Assembly: GCA_009829735.1 (NCBI GenBank)
Contig: CM020619.1
Span: 28,298,063 to 28,362,062, forward strand
Reading direction: 5' to 3'
Source of the DNA: Pyropia yezoensis
Taxonomy: Eukaryota; Rhodophyta; Bangiophyceae; Bangiales; Bangiaceae
DNA length: 64,000 nucleotides
The notes under the pieces: generated by a model
The model's database searches: none
Told to the model about the DNA's origin: nothing
What the model saw: the letters and a program-made list of their open reading frames with translations, nothing else
Shown here: piece after piece, positions 23,324 through 34,200 of the stretch
Numbering within the stretch: the stretch's first letter is position 1
Layout of the letters: each line of letters opens with the position of its first letter
Program-made: the position numbers and the translations under genes

Positions 23324-23909
23324 TTAGATGAGCCGCACGCCCGCCTCGTCGCAGTGGCTAACCGTTACCATCTTCCCCTCGGCGCGGCGGCCGTGGCGGC
23401 AATGTATGCGGCTATGCCACGCGAAGGTGCCATCCTCCGTTTGTCGCCAGCACACACCCACGGCAGCTGGCGAGGAGTAGCCTCGACGCTGTGGTAGGGA
23501 TCCCTCTTGAAGCCGAGACAATTGCTATGTTTGTATCGCTCCCGAGTAAGAGAGGCCATGTATTCTCGTCAAGCATGATGCAGTTGGTCCACAGCCGGAT
23601 CGGACGTCTCGGAAACGGTGTTGGATCCCCTGCGAGAAGGGAAACAAGGGGTTTGATATGGGCGGTGGTCACGGGGAGGGGGCAGGCCTGCGTGGGACAA
23701 AGGCCTGTGGACTTATTGTCTTTCCCTCGACGGAACGAGGCAGCGTCGCCATACTTTGTATAGGTCTTGAAGCGTCTCTTCCCTCCTTCTCTGACGAGCA
23801 CTCCAGAGCCATCGCCACTAATGTACACTGACCTCAGCATATCTGTTCCGGGTGCTTCCCTCCATGGGCAGAGGAGGAAGCGACTGCTCTCTTCTGTTGG
23901 AGCGCGCAT
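23324..23909 (-). CDS. Possible small gene, unknown
   Basis: A frame of 165 codons starts at ATG 23909. Its composition is balanced and not repeat-like, with patches such as GVLVREGGKRRFKTYTKYGD. Three overlapping frames continue to about 23324, one ending in GRRAEGKMVTVSHCDEAG, so a short intron or a frame error is possible. A candidate acceptor (CTCGCAG) lies near 23635 on the minus strand. No family is recognised and the exon structure is unresolved. Confidence 0.3.
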
Positions 23910-24445
23910 CGGTCTGAATGGCTTGCGGACACTTCAGGTGTCTTTTCTGTTCGATGGTGCACCAAAGACAGAGGGAAGGAAGGACAGACAGCCCACCCCC
24001 ACCGCCAATCCCCCGTGACTGCCCCTCCGTTCCCCCTGCCCTCCCATCCCTGAGAGACACCTCACGAACGAATGACCGCGTACGCTGTGCCGCCCCACGC
24101 TGGTTGTTGTTGCAGCGTGGCCGTGTCTTCCGGGCGCTCGTCCACCCCCGGCCTCTCCAATGGCAGATGACGATGGGCGCGCTCCTGGAAGAACAGCTGC
24201 CGTGCGGCATACAAGGGGGCCTCGGAAGGGCTGTTCCTGTGGCCCCATTCGCGCACACGTGGCAAAAAACATTATAACAGTACGATCGGCTTCAAAAGTG
24301 CGATCCCTCCTCCTTCCCCAGACCCCCCCTGCCTCTCCAATGTACCAGGTGGACAACTAATTCAGCTTTTGTTTTAAGTTTTAAGTCAATGTGTAGGACC
24401 TGGTCATGAACAGTTCAGTTACAGTCATTCCCCGATGATCATCAT

Positions 24446-24504
24446 CTGTAATGCTCGCCATAGGGGTGGGTCATGATGACCCACCCCTATGGCGAGCATT
24501 ACAG
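24446..24504. repeat. 59-bp perfect palindrome
   Basis: Two 29-base arms flank a single central base. The left arm runs CTGTAATGCTCGCC... to GGGTCAT and the right arm is its exact reverse complement. It would form a hairpin or cruciform of almost no loop. No gene overlaps it. Confidence 0.95.
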
Positions 24505-24598
24505 CTGCCGGCACCGCGAACGTTGAGAGTAGCTCAATGGATAGGATGACTTGTAAGCACGTCTCTCGTCATGAACTTGACTAAGATTAGACTAGTAC

Positions 24599-24796
24599 AG
24601 TCTGTATTGGGTATTGTCTGACTGGATATTGTCACGTCCGCGACAATACGCAGTCACGATCAATCGACTATCGAGGTCTTACACATGGATCTACACTGCG
24701 AGAATCGCCGATCGTTGCTAAAAGTAGCAGAGGCCGCGGCAAGTCATACAGTTCTGTCAACCGTGCCACAGCCCGGGACAATGCCCAATACTGACT
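24599..24796. repeat. Nested imperfect inverted repeats
   Basis: AGTCTGTATTGGGTATTGTC at 24599-24618 pairs with GACAATGCCCAATACTGACT at 24777-24796 (18 of 20). Inside the interval, GACTGGATATTGTC at 24620-24633 pairs with GACAATACGCAGTC at 24642-24655 (12 of 14). The layout resembles a short foldback or MITE-like element of about 200 bp. Confidence 0.7.
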
Positions 24797-26197
24797 GTTC
24801 GGTTGGAATTTATCTTAGGACGTGTAGTATTGAGAAAGCGTTTCCTGGGATTTCAACTACCTTTCCTGGCCATGATAACTCGCATACATAGATCAGGGTC
24901 ACTTCCCCCCCGCGGCCCCCCCCATTCTGGAACGTAACCCCTGCGCAGTGCGGCTTAAAGCGGTGTCACGGAATCATTGCTCGGGCCTGTTTTTCTTTGC
25001 TCAGACTTGCTCAGTCGCCTCGGCACAGTTGTAAGAACGAGAAAGTCAATCTGTACAAACCAACAGAATTCTGCTCAAACGCGCAAGAAAAGCTGTTGTC
25101 CCCGCACGAGAGTGCAAATCTCCGACGGCTTGTCACCCAATGAAATCATGAGAGGTCCTTGCACAAAACGACTACGTACCGCCATGGACGTCACACATAT
25201 CCAATGACAACAGATTTAACTGAGAAAAGTCCCGATCGTCTTTGGACGAGTTATGAAATGATCGGCATAGTTAGGCTGCTTCCTGGGTCTCTCTCGGCTT
25301 TAGTGAGTCCCGAGAAAATAGTTTGTTAGTTTGCTGGAGGAACACGACCCTGTGACCAACTTGTGCTTCACACTGTGCACTCTCAACTAAGAACAACCAT
25401 GCCGACGCGTCGCCTCAAGGGCAAAAGACACCCCCCTGTCCTAAGCACCCACCATCAACAGGTCCCTTTGCACAGCCATCCCCCTTTCCCACCGCACTCC
25501 ACCAGTCTCCCGAATTAGCGACCCCGCCCACAAGAGTAGTCGGCTGCACCCCCCCCCGAGCTCGATTCACTTGCGCCCACTATCCCTAGCTTGAGTCGTA
25601 TGAGGTGTGAGAAAGGGTGGTCTTGTTGCTACCGGACCTCATCCCGGTAGTCCCTCTCCCTCGTCTACAAAAATAATCATGCTGCCCGTCTGGACATTCG
25701 TGTCCGCCTATCCGTTCGTCGTCTGTGCACTAGCCCCGACGGCCCAGCTCTCCTGCCGGTTTTCATGTCGCCCCGTGGCACATGTGCTTCCTGGTTTCGC
25801 GACAGTCGTGGTACTGTCGCCATGGTCCACGCCGGGCGGGCTTGGCGTCATTGCCGTGCCCTCCAGTTCCCAGGAGGCCGCCCCGTTACTGGCGGGGACG
25901 GCGGCACAACCTGTAGGGAGAAGCAGAATGGTTGAGCAGCCATCGCTGAGGCCCACACAGAAGTGCAGCTGAACATTGGTCACTCACAGACCAAGCGGAA
26001 GCAACAGCCATTAAGGGCCCATCTTCACGGCAGCGCCCGGAAGTGTCTCAGACACAAAGCACAGGCAGGGAGCCCTCCCATTGGTCGGACCCACAGGCGT
26101 GCCGGGAGCACACCTCGGAAGCACGTTTTGGGGCACAACAAAATTATCCAGACACAAACGAATTAAATGGAGTTGCAGACACACGCAGACACGCCTG

Positions 26198-26238
26198 GAG
26201 AGTGGTCGGAAAAACACTGTGTTTTCCCGACCACTCTC
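26198..26238. repeat. 41-bp near-perfect palindrome
   Basis: GAGAGTGGTCGGAAAAACAC and GTGTTTTCCCGACCACTCTC are inverted around one central base, with a single mismatch. No gene overlaps it with confidence. Confidence 0.9.
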
Positions 26239-26716
26239 GAACACGCCAGTGCACCCGAACAGAGGAAGAGAGCAATCTCCAGGTATTTTTTGCACACACG
26301 TTCCAGCGACGACGGTCCAACGTGGGGCGTTTAACACCTCTATCGATGCAGACCGCACACGCGAGCGAACCCCCCCCCCTGTGACACCGCCGCAGATTGC
26401 TTCCGCTGCAGGCGGCCAGGTGCGAGCGCGGCCGCAGTCCGCCACTGCCGCCGCCCAGGGCCCCGGCAGCTTTGCCCTCCGCGTTTGCGCGCGTCTCTCC
26501 GCCCCTGTGGCCGCTATCCAAGCGCCTCCCCCGCACCCCGCCTTTCTTTCCGTCCTGCCCCATCCACCTGTCGGACGAGCTATGGAACGAAAAGGCACGT
26601 CTGACCGAGCTGCATTCGGGCAGCTCTCGGCCCCGGCCGACCCCCCTCCTCTTCATGCCCCGGCCAGCCCCCACTTCATTCAGCCCGCCAACTCCCCCAC
26701 TCCTACCTACCGCTTC

Positions 26717-27184
26717 TGTGGCAGTATTGACCCCCAGGTAAGGGGGCAACACGTGCCATGCAAGGGGCGGCAGGCCACTAGCCCGATCCGTTCCTCCCCC
26801 TGCATTTGGGTCCATATTCCCTAAGTTTGGGATAGTTAGCTTAGTAGTAAATCCAACTTGGATTTGAGGGTTTTCTGCATTTATCGTCTTGAATTTTCGT
26901 GTGGCCCGGTGGGCAGGTGCTGGGGTGGGAGATTCTGAGTGGCGAGATTCTGGGGGACCCTGGGGGGATAAGGGGAGGGACAGCGGGGCTTGGCCCTGCG
27001 TCCCCGTCCCGACCAAGAAACTGTTGGACCACACACCATCCTCTTGTTTGTCAGTGGGGGGTTTGCCCCACAACAGGGACAGAGTGTGTGCGACTTGCAC
27101 TTCTTCCGGTTCCCCCGACACGGGAGGCAGCCCTTGTACACCGCCCCAACTTGGGTGTCGTGTGTGCAAGTGGTTTTTGCCACA
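26717..27184 (+). repeat. Solo LTR of element B with 5-bp target duplication
   Basis: A 468-bp LTR with TGTGGCA/TGCCACA ends, flanked on both sides by GCTTC (26712-26716 and 27185-27189). No internal element sequence is next to it, so it arose by LTR-LTR recombination. It differs from the LTRs of the full element at several sites (for example near 26751, 26825, 26951 and 27040), so it is an older insertion. Confidence 0.95.
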
Positions 27185-27295
27185 GCTTCCTCCTCCCCTA
27201 GTCATCCTGGGCCTTTCTCTCTTTTTGAACATGGGAGCGACAGCCAAGATGCTGCTACGTCACCGCGTGCGTCTCCCCGCTCGGGGGTCCTTGGA

Positions 27296-28188
27296 ATGGA
27301 GCGAGCGCCGAGCCCATCGTCGCCGGTGGGGCCATCTGGTCACACTGGCTTTGACCTCGCCCTGGCTGAGCTCTACCTCGGGCGTCGGTCATCCATGGAG
27401 CTCCGCCTGGTCCTGCGTGTGCTGGGCATCAAGGGTAAGATGCGGGCCCCTGTGAAGGACAAGCGCGCGCTCGCACTGCAGGCCATGCAGCAACAAATCC
27501 TCGGAGACATGGACCTGGAGATCATGCTTGACAACGCGGCGATGAGGTCAGGCAAACGGGGCGCAACGCTAATGGAGGGCTCGCTGAGACGTGTGCTCCA
27601 TGCCGTTCCAGGCGGCTCATCATCCGCCCCCAATCTAAGAATTGACGATGGCTCCCTCGGCTCTGGTGTCCTACTAGGCAGACCAGCTGTGCCTGACCGC
27701 TCAACTCCCCCCACCGGGCGAGGCATCCATGCATCGGGAAGCACGGGGGAGCGGGTATCGGGGCCACCAATCGGTGATTGGCGCAACGGCGGACGCATTG
27801 CGCGGCTCCACCGAGGCTTCCGGTGGAGGAGGTTCTGGCCCGGGCGAGGGTGCCACGCAGGATCCAATCCCATTGGCCACGCCCCCGCAGCCGCACAGCA
27901 CTGGCGCAAGGGAGGCTGACTTTTCCGCCAATGATGTAGCGCGGCGGTTTCATGTCTTGTCTGACCCAGCCAACGGAGACGCTCTGCGACGGGCGTACCA
28001 ACCTTTGCCACGGGCCGAGCCCGACAAGGAGCGTGTGAACCTGTGGACGTCTGTCGTCGGCCCAATTTTCAACCGGGCCTCGTACCGCCCGACGCCCCGG
28101 CGCTGATTGACGGCATTATGGAGACGGACCTGCGGGGCATCGATCCGAATCGGCACTCGGGTGCGCGACTGGGATCCAAGCTGGAGGA
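27296..28188 (+). pseudogene. Unknown protein gene, frameshifted and cut by gap
   Basis: Protein-like sequence runs from ATG 27296 in one frame (FDLALAELYLGRRSS, LRVLGIKGKMRAPVKDK), shifts near 27750-27780 to a second frame (ANDVARRFHVLSDPANGDAL, WTSVVGPIFN), then back near 28080 (DAPALIDGIMETDLRGIDP). It runs into the N gap. Each shift needs only one base. The fold is not recognised; conserved Trp, basic and acidic patches suggest a folded protein, possibly one amplified with repeats. It starts about 110 bp downstream of the solo LTR and the frame is open into that LTR. Confidence 0.45.
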
Positions 28189-28688
28189 NNNNNNNNNNNN
28201 NNNNNNNNNNNNNNNNNNNNNNNNNNNNNNNNNNNNNNNNNNNNNNNNNNNNNNNNNNNNNNNNNNNNNNNNNNNNNNNNNNNNNNNNNNNNNNNNNNNN
28301 NNNNNNNNNNNNNNNNNNNNNNNNNNNNNNNNNNNNNNNNNNNNNNNNNNNNNNNNNNNNNNNNNNNNNNNNNNNNNNNNNNNNNNNNNNNNNNNNNNNN
28401 NNNNNNNNNNNNNNNNNNNNNNNNNNNNNNNNNNNNNNNNNNNNNNNNNNNNNNNNNNNNNNNNNNNNNNNNNNNNNNNNNNNNNNNNNNNNNNNNNNNN
28501 NNNNNNNNNNNNNNNNNNNNNNNNNNNNNNNNNNNNNNNNNNNNNNNNNNNNNNNNNNNNNNNNNNNNNNNNNNNNNNNNNNNNNNNNNNNNNNNNNNNN
28601 NNNNNNNNNNNNNNNNNNNNNNNNNNNNNNNNNNNNNNNNNNNNNNNNNNNNNNNNNNNNNNNNNNNNNNNNNNNNNNNNNNNNNNNN
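28189..28688. other. Assembly gap of 500 N (gap 2)
   Basis: Exactly 500 N. The left flank is the unknown gene and the right flank is the tail of the dioxygenase-like gene that is also present at 10431-10486. This join probably connects two haplotypes or redundant contigs, not true neighbours. Confidence 0.9.
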
Positions 28689-28744
28689 CCCGGGACCGAG
28701 GCCCGCGCACCGGAAAGCTCAACGAAGCCCCTGCGAGCAGCAAC
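28689..28744 (+). pseudogene. Fragment of the dioxygenase-like gene next to element B
   Basis: These 56 bases equal the reverse complement of 10431-10486, coding ...TEARAPESSTKPLRA in the same frame. They form the left flank of element B and end in GCAAC, the target duplication found again at 38122-38126. They prove that element B sits inside this gene. Confidence 0.9.
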
Positions 28745-29212
28745 TGTGGCAGTATTGACCCCCAGGTAGGGGGCAACACGTGCCATGCAAGGGGCGGCAG
28801 GCCACTAGCCTGATCCGTTCCTCCCCCTGCATTTGGGTCCATATTCCCTAAGTTCGGGATAGTTAGCTTAGTAGTAAATCCAACTTGGATTTGAGGGTTT
28901 TCTGCATTTATCGTCTTGAGTTTTCGTGTGGCCCGGTGGGCAGGTGCTGGGGTGGGAGATTCTGAGTGGCGAGATTCTGAGTGGACCCTGGGGGGATAAG
29001 GGGAGGGACAGCGGGGCTTGGCCCTGCGTCCCCGTCCCGACCAAGAAACTGTTGGACCACACACCATCTTCTTGTTTGTCCGTGGGGGGATTGCCCCACA
29101 ACAGGGATAGAGTGTGTGCGACTTGCACTTCTTCCGGTTCCCCCGACACGGGAGGCAGCCCTCGCACACCGCCCCAACTTGGGTACTGTGTGTGCGAGTG
29201 GTTTTTGCCACA
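28745..29212 (+). repeat. Element B 5' LTR
   Basis: 468 bp with TGTGGCAG and TTTTTGCCACA ends. It should carry the element's promoter and polyadenylation signals; none is clear enough to place. The leader between LTR and gag is 29213-29331. Confidence 0.97.
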
Positions 29213-29214
29213 TT

Positions 29215-29233
29215 TGGTGGAGCAGCAGGGGAC
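29215..29233 (+). other. Primer-binding site of element B
   Basis: TGGTGGAGCAGCAGGGGAC begins two bases after the 5' LTR, the expected place for the tRNA primer site, and starts with TGG complementary to a tRNA CCA end. Element A has the same 19 bases at 45276-45294. The tRNA is not identified; it does not look like the common initiator-Met site. Confidence 0.8.
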
Positions 29234-29331
29234 AGAGGTAAACTTTACCTCCGGGTGCACCCGGGTGTAGGGGGCCCTCTGTCTCAGAGGAACGGTGGAC
29301 TTGGACCGTGTCATACGGATCGTTAGCCAAC

Positions 29332-31278
29332 ATGGCTAGCTCGGACCCCCCGTCGTCCGGGGAGTACACGGGTGACGCACGTACTTCAGTGCCTTTGAAT
29401 ACTGGTGAGACACAGGTGGGTTTACCTGGGGTCGCAGAGGGACTAGAGGTCCCTCAAGCCAGCAGGACTGGAAGTGCGGGCGGGCAACAGGCCACCCCGA
29501 CTCAGTCGGGAGTTCACTCGGGTGACACTTCTGACGTGGGTGGGCCGAAGTCTGGCCACCGCGTGGTATACTCAACGGGAACGTCCCAAGGGGTGAGGAC
29601 TGTCCCCGCGAGTTCCACTCGGGTTGGAGCCAACTTTGGCATGGAGCCATCGCCAACTAGGCTTTCGGAGGACGGCGGACCTCCGTTGGTCGGCGATGGG
29701 CTCGCGCCCATGCCCCCGGTTGAGACCCCTGAGGAACGTGGTTACCCCTCAGGTGGACTCCCGGAGGCGGACCGAGACTCAACTGGAGTCGTCAATCCAC
29801 TCCTCGCGGAAACTGTCCGTCGGGAGGCGACCAATGTGTTGCGGCAGACTTTGCCGGACCTGGTGGTCACGATGACGAATACTATTCTGAATCAGATTGT
29901 GGCGAGTTTGCCAGATGGCCTTAATGTCCAGACCGGATTGGGGCCTTCGAGCCCGCAGGCGCAGGGGGTGCCCCCCCTGACACCTATCTCGGGTCGCCCT
30001 GAACAGGGGGCGACCCCTGTGACTCCCAACGAGGGAGCCACACCATACGCGGTGGGGCGTACGCCCTTCACGGGGGAGTTCCCCTCGGAAACGCCGGCGG
30101 CTACACCAAGCGCGCCGCGCCGGACTACAGGCACTGTGGGTGAACTTACCCCAGTGCCACAGCGGCTGTTCCCTCAACGTGAGGTGCCGCCCAAGATCCA
30201 GGTAGCCAACCCGGTCTACCAGAGGATCTTTGACTGTGAGACCTACGCCCTCCACAACAAGTCGGTGGCGTATGGTCCTGACCAGGCCCGAGCCATGGGC
30301 CGTGCCAAGAAGAATGCACTTCACTCTTTTGGGCACAAAGCGGAGTGGGATGGAACTCCCCCCCTCCGTGTCTTTGAGTTCCTACGTCGTTTCACAAAAG
30401 CCTGTGACGACAATGCCATAAGTGAAGGCATGGCTTTTTACATGCTACAGGAGTTTACGAAGGGAGACCTGCGGACAGAACTTATGTCCGTCATGCCCAG
30501 CTCCTCAAGTGGAGGCGCTGGGGAGGTGACGTCCTATTTGGAGCTCGTCAACTGGTTGTTGAGGGCCATGGTTGATGAAGCGGCGTTGGCTTCTCAAGTC
30601 GAGGAGTTTACGCAAGCCCATCAGGAAGAGGCGGAGGACGAGTTGTCCTTTGCGGAGCGAGTCCGTAAGCTCAACAATCTTTGTGGGTTTCTTCATCCAC
30701 AAGCTGTGGTGAAGAGTCGGTTTGTGGAAGGACTCCACTGGTCAGTCCGGATGGAGACCCGGGAGCATAACACTGCCCGGGCGACCCTGGCCGAGTTGGC
30801 TAGGTTCGCCTACCGCAGAGGCGAGGCCTACCGCAAGTTGCGGGAGGAACAACGCCAGGAGCGTCAGGCCGAGTTGGCCAAGGAACGGGAAGAGGCGCGC
30901 CAGGCCAGAGAGTTGCGAGAGGCACGCCGAATCCGCAAGGAGAGGGTGGTAGCTGCCGTGGGAACTTCCCAAGGTACCTCGTCGTCTTCCCCAGTTGGGA
31001 AGACCCCTCCGGGAACTGATCATCGGTGTTGGAACTGCAACTCCGATGGTCACTGGGCATATGATTGCCCCAAGTTGAGTAAACGCATCCAACAGCTTGT
31101 TAGGAATGCGAGTAAGAAGTCGGCTACGAACGAAGTGCGTTCACGCCGCGAGGGTGGGTCTCGACCAGTGGTGGCGGTCGCCACACCCTCGACGGAGGGG
31201 GCGGACACGTCGTCCTCGGACTCGTCGTCGTCCCCTTCGCCCTCAGATTCGGACGCCAAGTCGGCGGGAAACGAATGA
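29332..31278 (+). CDS. gag: Element B Gag (648 aa)
   Basis: Structural protein of the element. I choose ATG 29332; the frame is open upstream to 29308 but without an ATG. The first ~300 residues are Pro/Gly/Thr-rich. A retrotransposon-type capsid region follows (KADWDGTPPL-like start, then EFLRRFTKAC, SFAERVRKLNNLC, SRFVEGL), then a charged coiled-coil-like stretch rich in Glu/Arg. A CCHC zinc knuckle (CWNCNSDGHWAYDC) and a Ser/Asp-rich tail close the protein. It ends ...SAGNE-TGA, with the TGA overlapping the pol ATG as ATGA (31275-31278). The capsid-like start actually reads AEWDGTPPL here. Confidence 0.93.
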   Translation: MASSDPPSSGEYTGDARTSVPLNTGETQVGLPGVAEGLEVPQASRTGSAGGQQATPTQSGVHSGDTSDVGGPKSGHRVVYSTGTSQGVRTVPASSTRVGANFGMEPSPTRLSEDGGPPLVGDGLAPMPPVETPEERGYPSGGLPEADRDSTGVVNPLLAETVRREATNVLRQTLPDLVVTMTNTILNQIVASLPDGLNVQTGLGPSSPQAQGVPPLTPISGRPEQGATPVTPNEGATPYAVGRTPFTGEFPSETPAATPSAPRRTTGTVGELTPVPQRLFPQREVPPKIQVANPVYQRIFDCETYALHNKSVAYGPDQARAMGRAKKNALHSFGHKAEWDGTPPLRVFEFLRRFTKACDDNAISEGMAFYMLQEFTKGDLRTELMSVMPSSSSGGAGEVTSYLELVNWLLRAMVDEAALASQVEEFTQAHQEEAEDELSFAERVRKLNNLCGFLHPQAVVKSRFVEGLHWSVRMETREHNTARATLAELARFAYRRGEAYRKLREEQRQERQAELAKEREEARQARELREARRIRKERVVAAVGTSQGTSSSSPVGKTPPGTDHRCWNCNSDGHWAYDCPKLSKRIQQLVRNASKKSATNEVRSRREGGSRPVVAVATPSTEGADTSSSDSSSSPSPSDSDAKSAGNE

Positions 31279-34200
31279 CCGTTGGAGCTGGTCGTCCGAA
31301 GCTCACAACGGCAGCCTCGGCCAAGTGGGCCAAGAGGACGAACCAACCGTGTCGGATACTGCGGCGACCTAAGGGAGTCCGCCCACCTCGGGTGGGACTT
31401 CCCAAGAACGTAAACCCACGTCGGGTCATCGCGGTGCTGACGGGTGAGAACTTCCAGGTGGCTGGACGGGTGCAACTTGCCCCCGGCCGCGCCTGTTGTG
31501 TCCGTATCGTACTTGATACCGGGTCAGGAGCCTCCTTGATACGCAAGTCGCTATTACCAAAGGGGATGAGGCTCCAACGCTGGAAGTCTAAAGCTGACCA
31601 TCTGATCGATATCAATGGTGGGGTACTTCCCATCGTTGGTGCCGTGACCCTACCAACTCGGTTGGGGACCCATGAGGTCGACGTGACCTATGGTGTAGTT
31701 GAGAATATATCGGTACCCCTGCTTCTGGGTACCCCTTATGTCGTAACACAAGTGCCTTTGATTTGTGGCCCTGAGTACTGGGTCAAGTTGATGAACGGGG
31801 AGACTATCCCCATCCTTGGTAAGGGAAAGTCTGTGGCTCCTGTGACAGTTTCACAGTCGAAGCCTGTTTGTTCTGTGAGGGAAGGGTTTACTGCTACTCT
31901 GCGTTTAGCCCGTAAAGTCATGTTGCCCCCCAACTCGGTGGCGCACGTGGATGTTGTAACTGATTATGCGGGGAACGGGTTGGTGCACCCTAACCCCCGT
32001 CTTGCTCGCAAGCACCAAGTGCATGTTGCCCTTGGCACGATGGACTCCAAAGCCGGAGTCCCGTGGAGGATCCAGGTGATGAACCTGAGCTCGTCGCCCA
32101 AGTTCTTCAAGTCGGGGGCCAAGTTCGGCTATATCGACCAACACGAGGGACCGGTAGTAGCGGTCACCCTCAACGCGGGCGCAAGTAGCGACCCGAAGTC
32201 CGGAAAGGAGAAGCATCAAGCCAAGTCGGCCGCCTCTCCTCGGCCCCATGTAAACATGGAGGGTGTTCCACCCAGGTTGAGGGTTCAAGTTGAACGCCTC
32301 TTGGACCAATATCACAAGTTGTGGGATGGTCAATTGGGACTCATGAGAGCTACCCAACACCGGATCGAGTTGAAACCCGGTGCGCCCCCTATACGCCAAC
32401 AACCGTATAGGGGGGGACCCCGTTCAAGGGCCCTCGTTAAGGAGCAAGTTGCTCGCATGGAGGCCCTCGATGTGATCGAGGCCAGCAACGCCGAGTGGGC
32501 GAGTCCGGTGGTGATCGTCCCCAAAGTTGATGGGACCCCCCGGTTCTGTATCGACTACCGTAAGCTCAACGAGAGCACGGTGAAGGATAGTTATCCCCTA
32601 CCTCGGATGGATGACTGTCTGGACTCTCTGGGGGAGGCAAACGTGTTCTCTACCCTGGACTGTAACGCGGGGTACTGGCAAATTCCCATTGCCCCGGAGG
32701 ACAGGCATAAAACTACCTTTACCTGTCACTGTGGTACCTACCAGTGCAAGCGTCTACCGTTTGGCCTGTGTAACGCGCCGGCAACTTTCCAGCGCGCTAT
32801 GGACATGATTCTGGCCGGAGTACGGTGGCAGATCTGTCTCGTGTACCTAGACGATATCATTGTGTTCTCCCGAAGTCCGGAGGAACACATTGGCCATCTT
32901 AGCCAGGTGTTCAAGCTACTTGCTGACGCCGGAGTGTCACTGAAGGCGAGTAAGTGCCACCTCTTCACTCAAGAGGTGGAGTACTTGGGACATGTTGTCC
33001 GTCCGGGGCGTCTCAGTGTCAACGAGAAAAACTTGAGGGCCATCCGCAAGGCTCAGTACCCCCGGACCCAGACCCAGATGAGGAGCTTCCTCGGGATGTG
33101 TAACGTGTACCGACGTTTCACTAAGGGCTTCGCCAAAGTGGCGAAGCCGTTGAATGAGTTAGTGAGCTCAACGCTACCGAAGAACCTGCCTCCCCCAAGT
33201 CGGGTGGAGCAGGAATCCTTTGAGACTCTTCGGGACCTTCTGCTGAAGCCCCCTATCCTGGCTATTCCCAGGTTGGGAGGCCACTACATCCTGGATGTGG
33301 ACGCTAGCTACGACCAACTTGGTTGTGTGTTGCTTCAGCAACAGCCGGACAAGGAGTACTTGCCGGTGGGATACTTCAGCAAGGGGCTAAACTCGGCCGA
33401 GAAGAACTACGGAGTCACCGAGTTGGAAGGACTCGCAGTGGTATGGGCGGTGACGTCACTTCGTCACTACCTAGAGGGTGAGAAGTTCCTCATCCGCTGT
33501 GACCACCGCGCGTTGCAGTTCATCTTCAAGACGGACTGTACGAACACTCGTCTCAACCGGTGGAGGGTGCGACTTGCACCCTTCAACTTTGATATTGAGT
33601 ACCGACCTGGCAGGCAACATGCCCTTGCCGACGGCCTCTCTCGGGTACCTACCGAGGGACTGGACACCACCCCAGTCGATGAGGACATCCCCATCGTGGG
33701 GGTAGTCACGCGCTCGGGTCAGGCGTTGAATCCCGAGGCGCCAGGGAACAAGAAGTACTTGCCCCTGTCCCTGGACGAAGTAGTGAAGGCCCAGGCCGAG
33801 GATCCCTTCTGCAAGTCGCAGAGGGATACCCTGGATACAGTGGCGGAGACGCGGTTCTTCCTGGGAGACGATGGCCTCCTCATGAGGAGGGGGGTATTCC
33901 AGGGGACCGAACAACTTGTCGTCCCCGCATCCCTCAAGGACAGTATCCTTGAGAGGGAGCATAACGCTCCCACGGGTGGACACCTGGGGTCTAGTAAACT
34001 GTACCAGACCCTGAGGACCAGGTACTACTGGCCGTCCATGGTGGTGGACATCTATAGTTGGGTGGCTGCCTGCACAAGTTGTGCACAGAACCGTCTGATG
34101 GAACGGCGGCCTACTACGGCTATGCTATTGTTCCCGGCCAAGGAGCCCTTCGCCGCGTTGGCGATGGACATCCTTGGGCCACTGCCAGTGACCGAGGAGG

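Larger units (their letters stand above)
23910..26716. other. Non-coding, palindrome-rich region
   Basis: No gene is supported. The middle part (about 24360-25560) is clearly less GC-rich than its flanks. It holds several inverted repeats (listed separately) and a short tRNA-like box-A motif at 24529-24544. The mix suggests remnants of small foldback elements. Confidence 0.5.
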
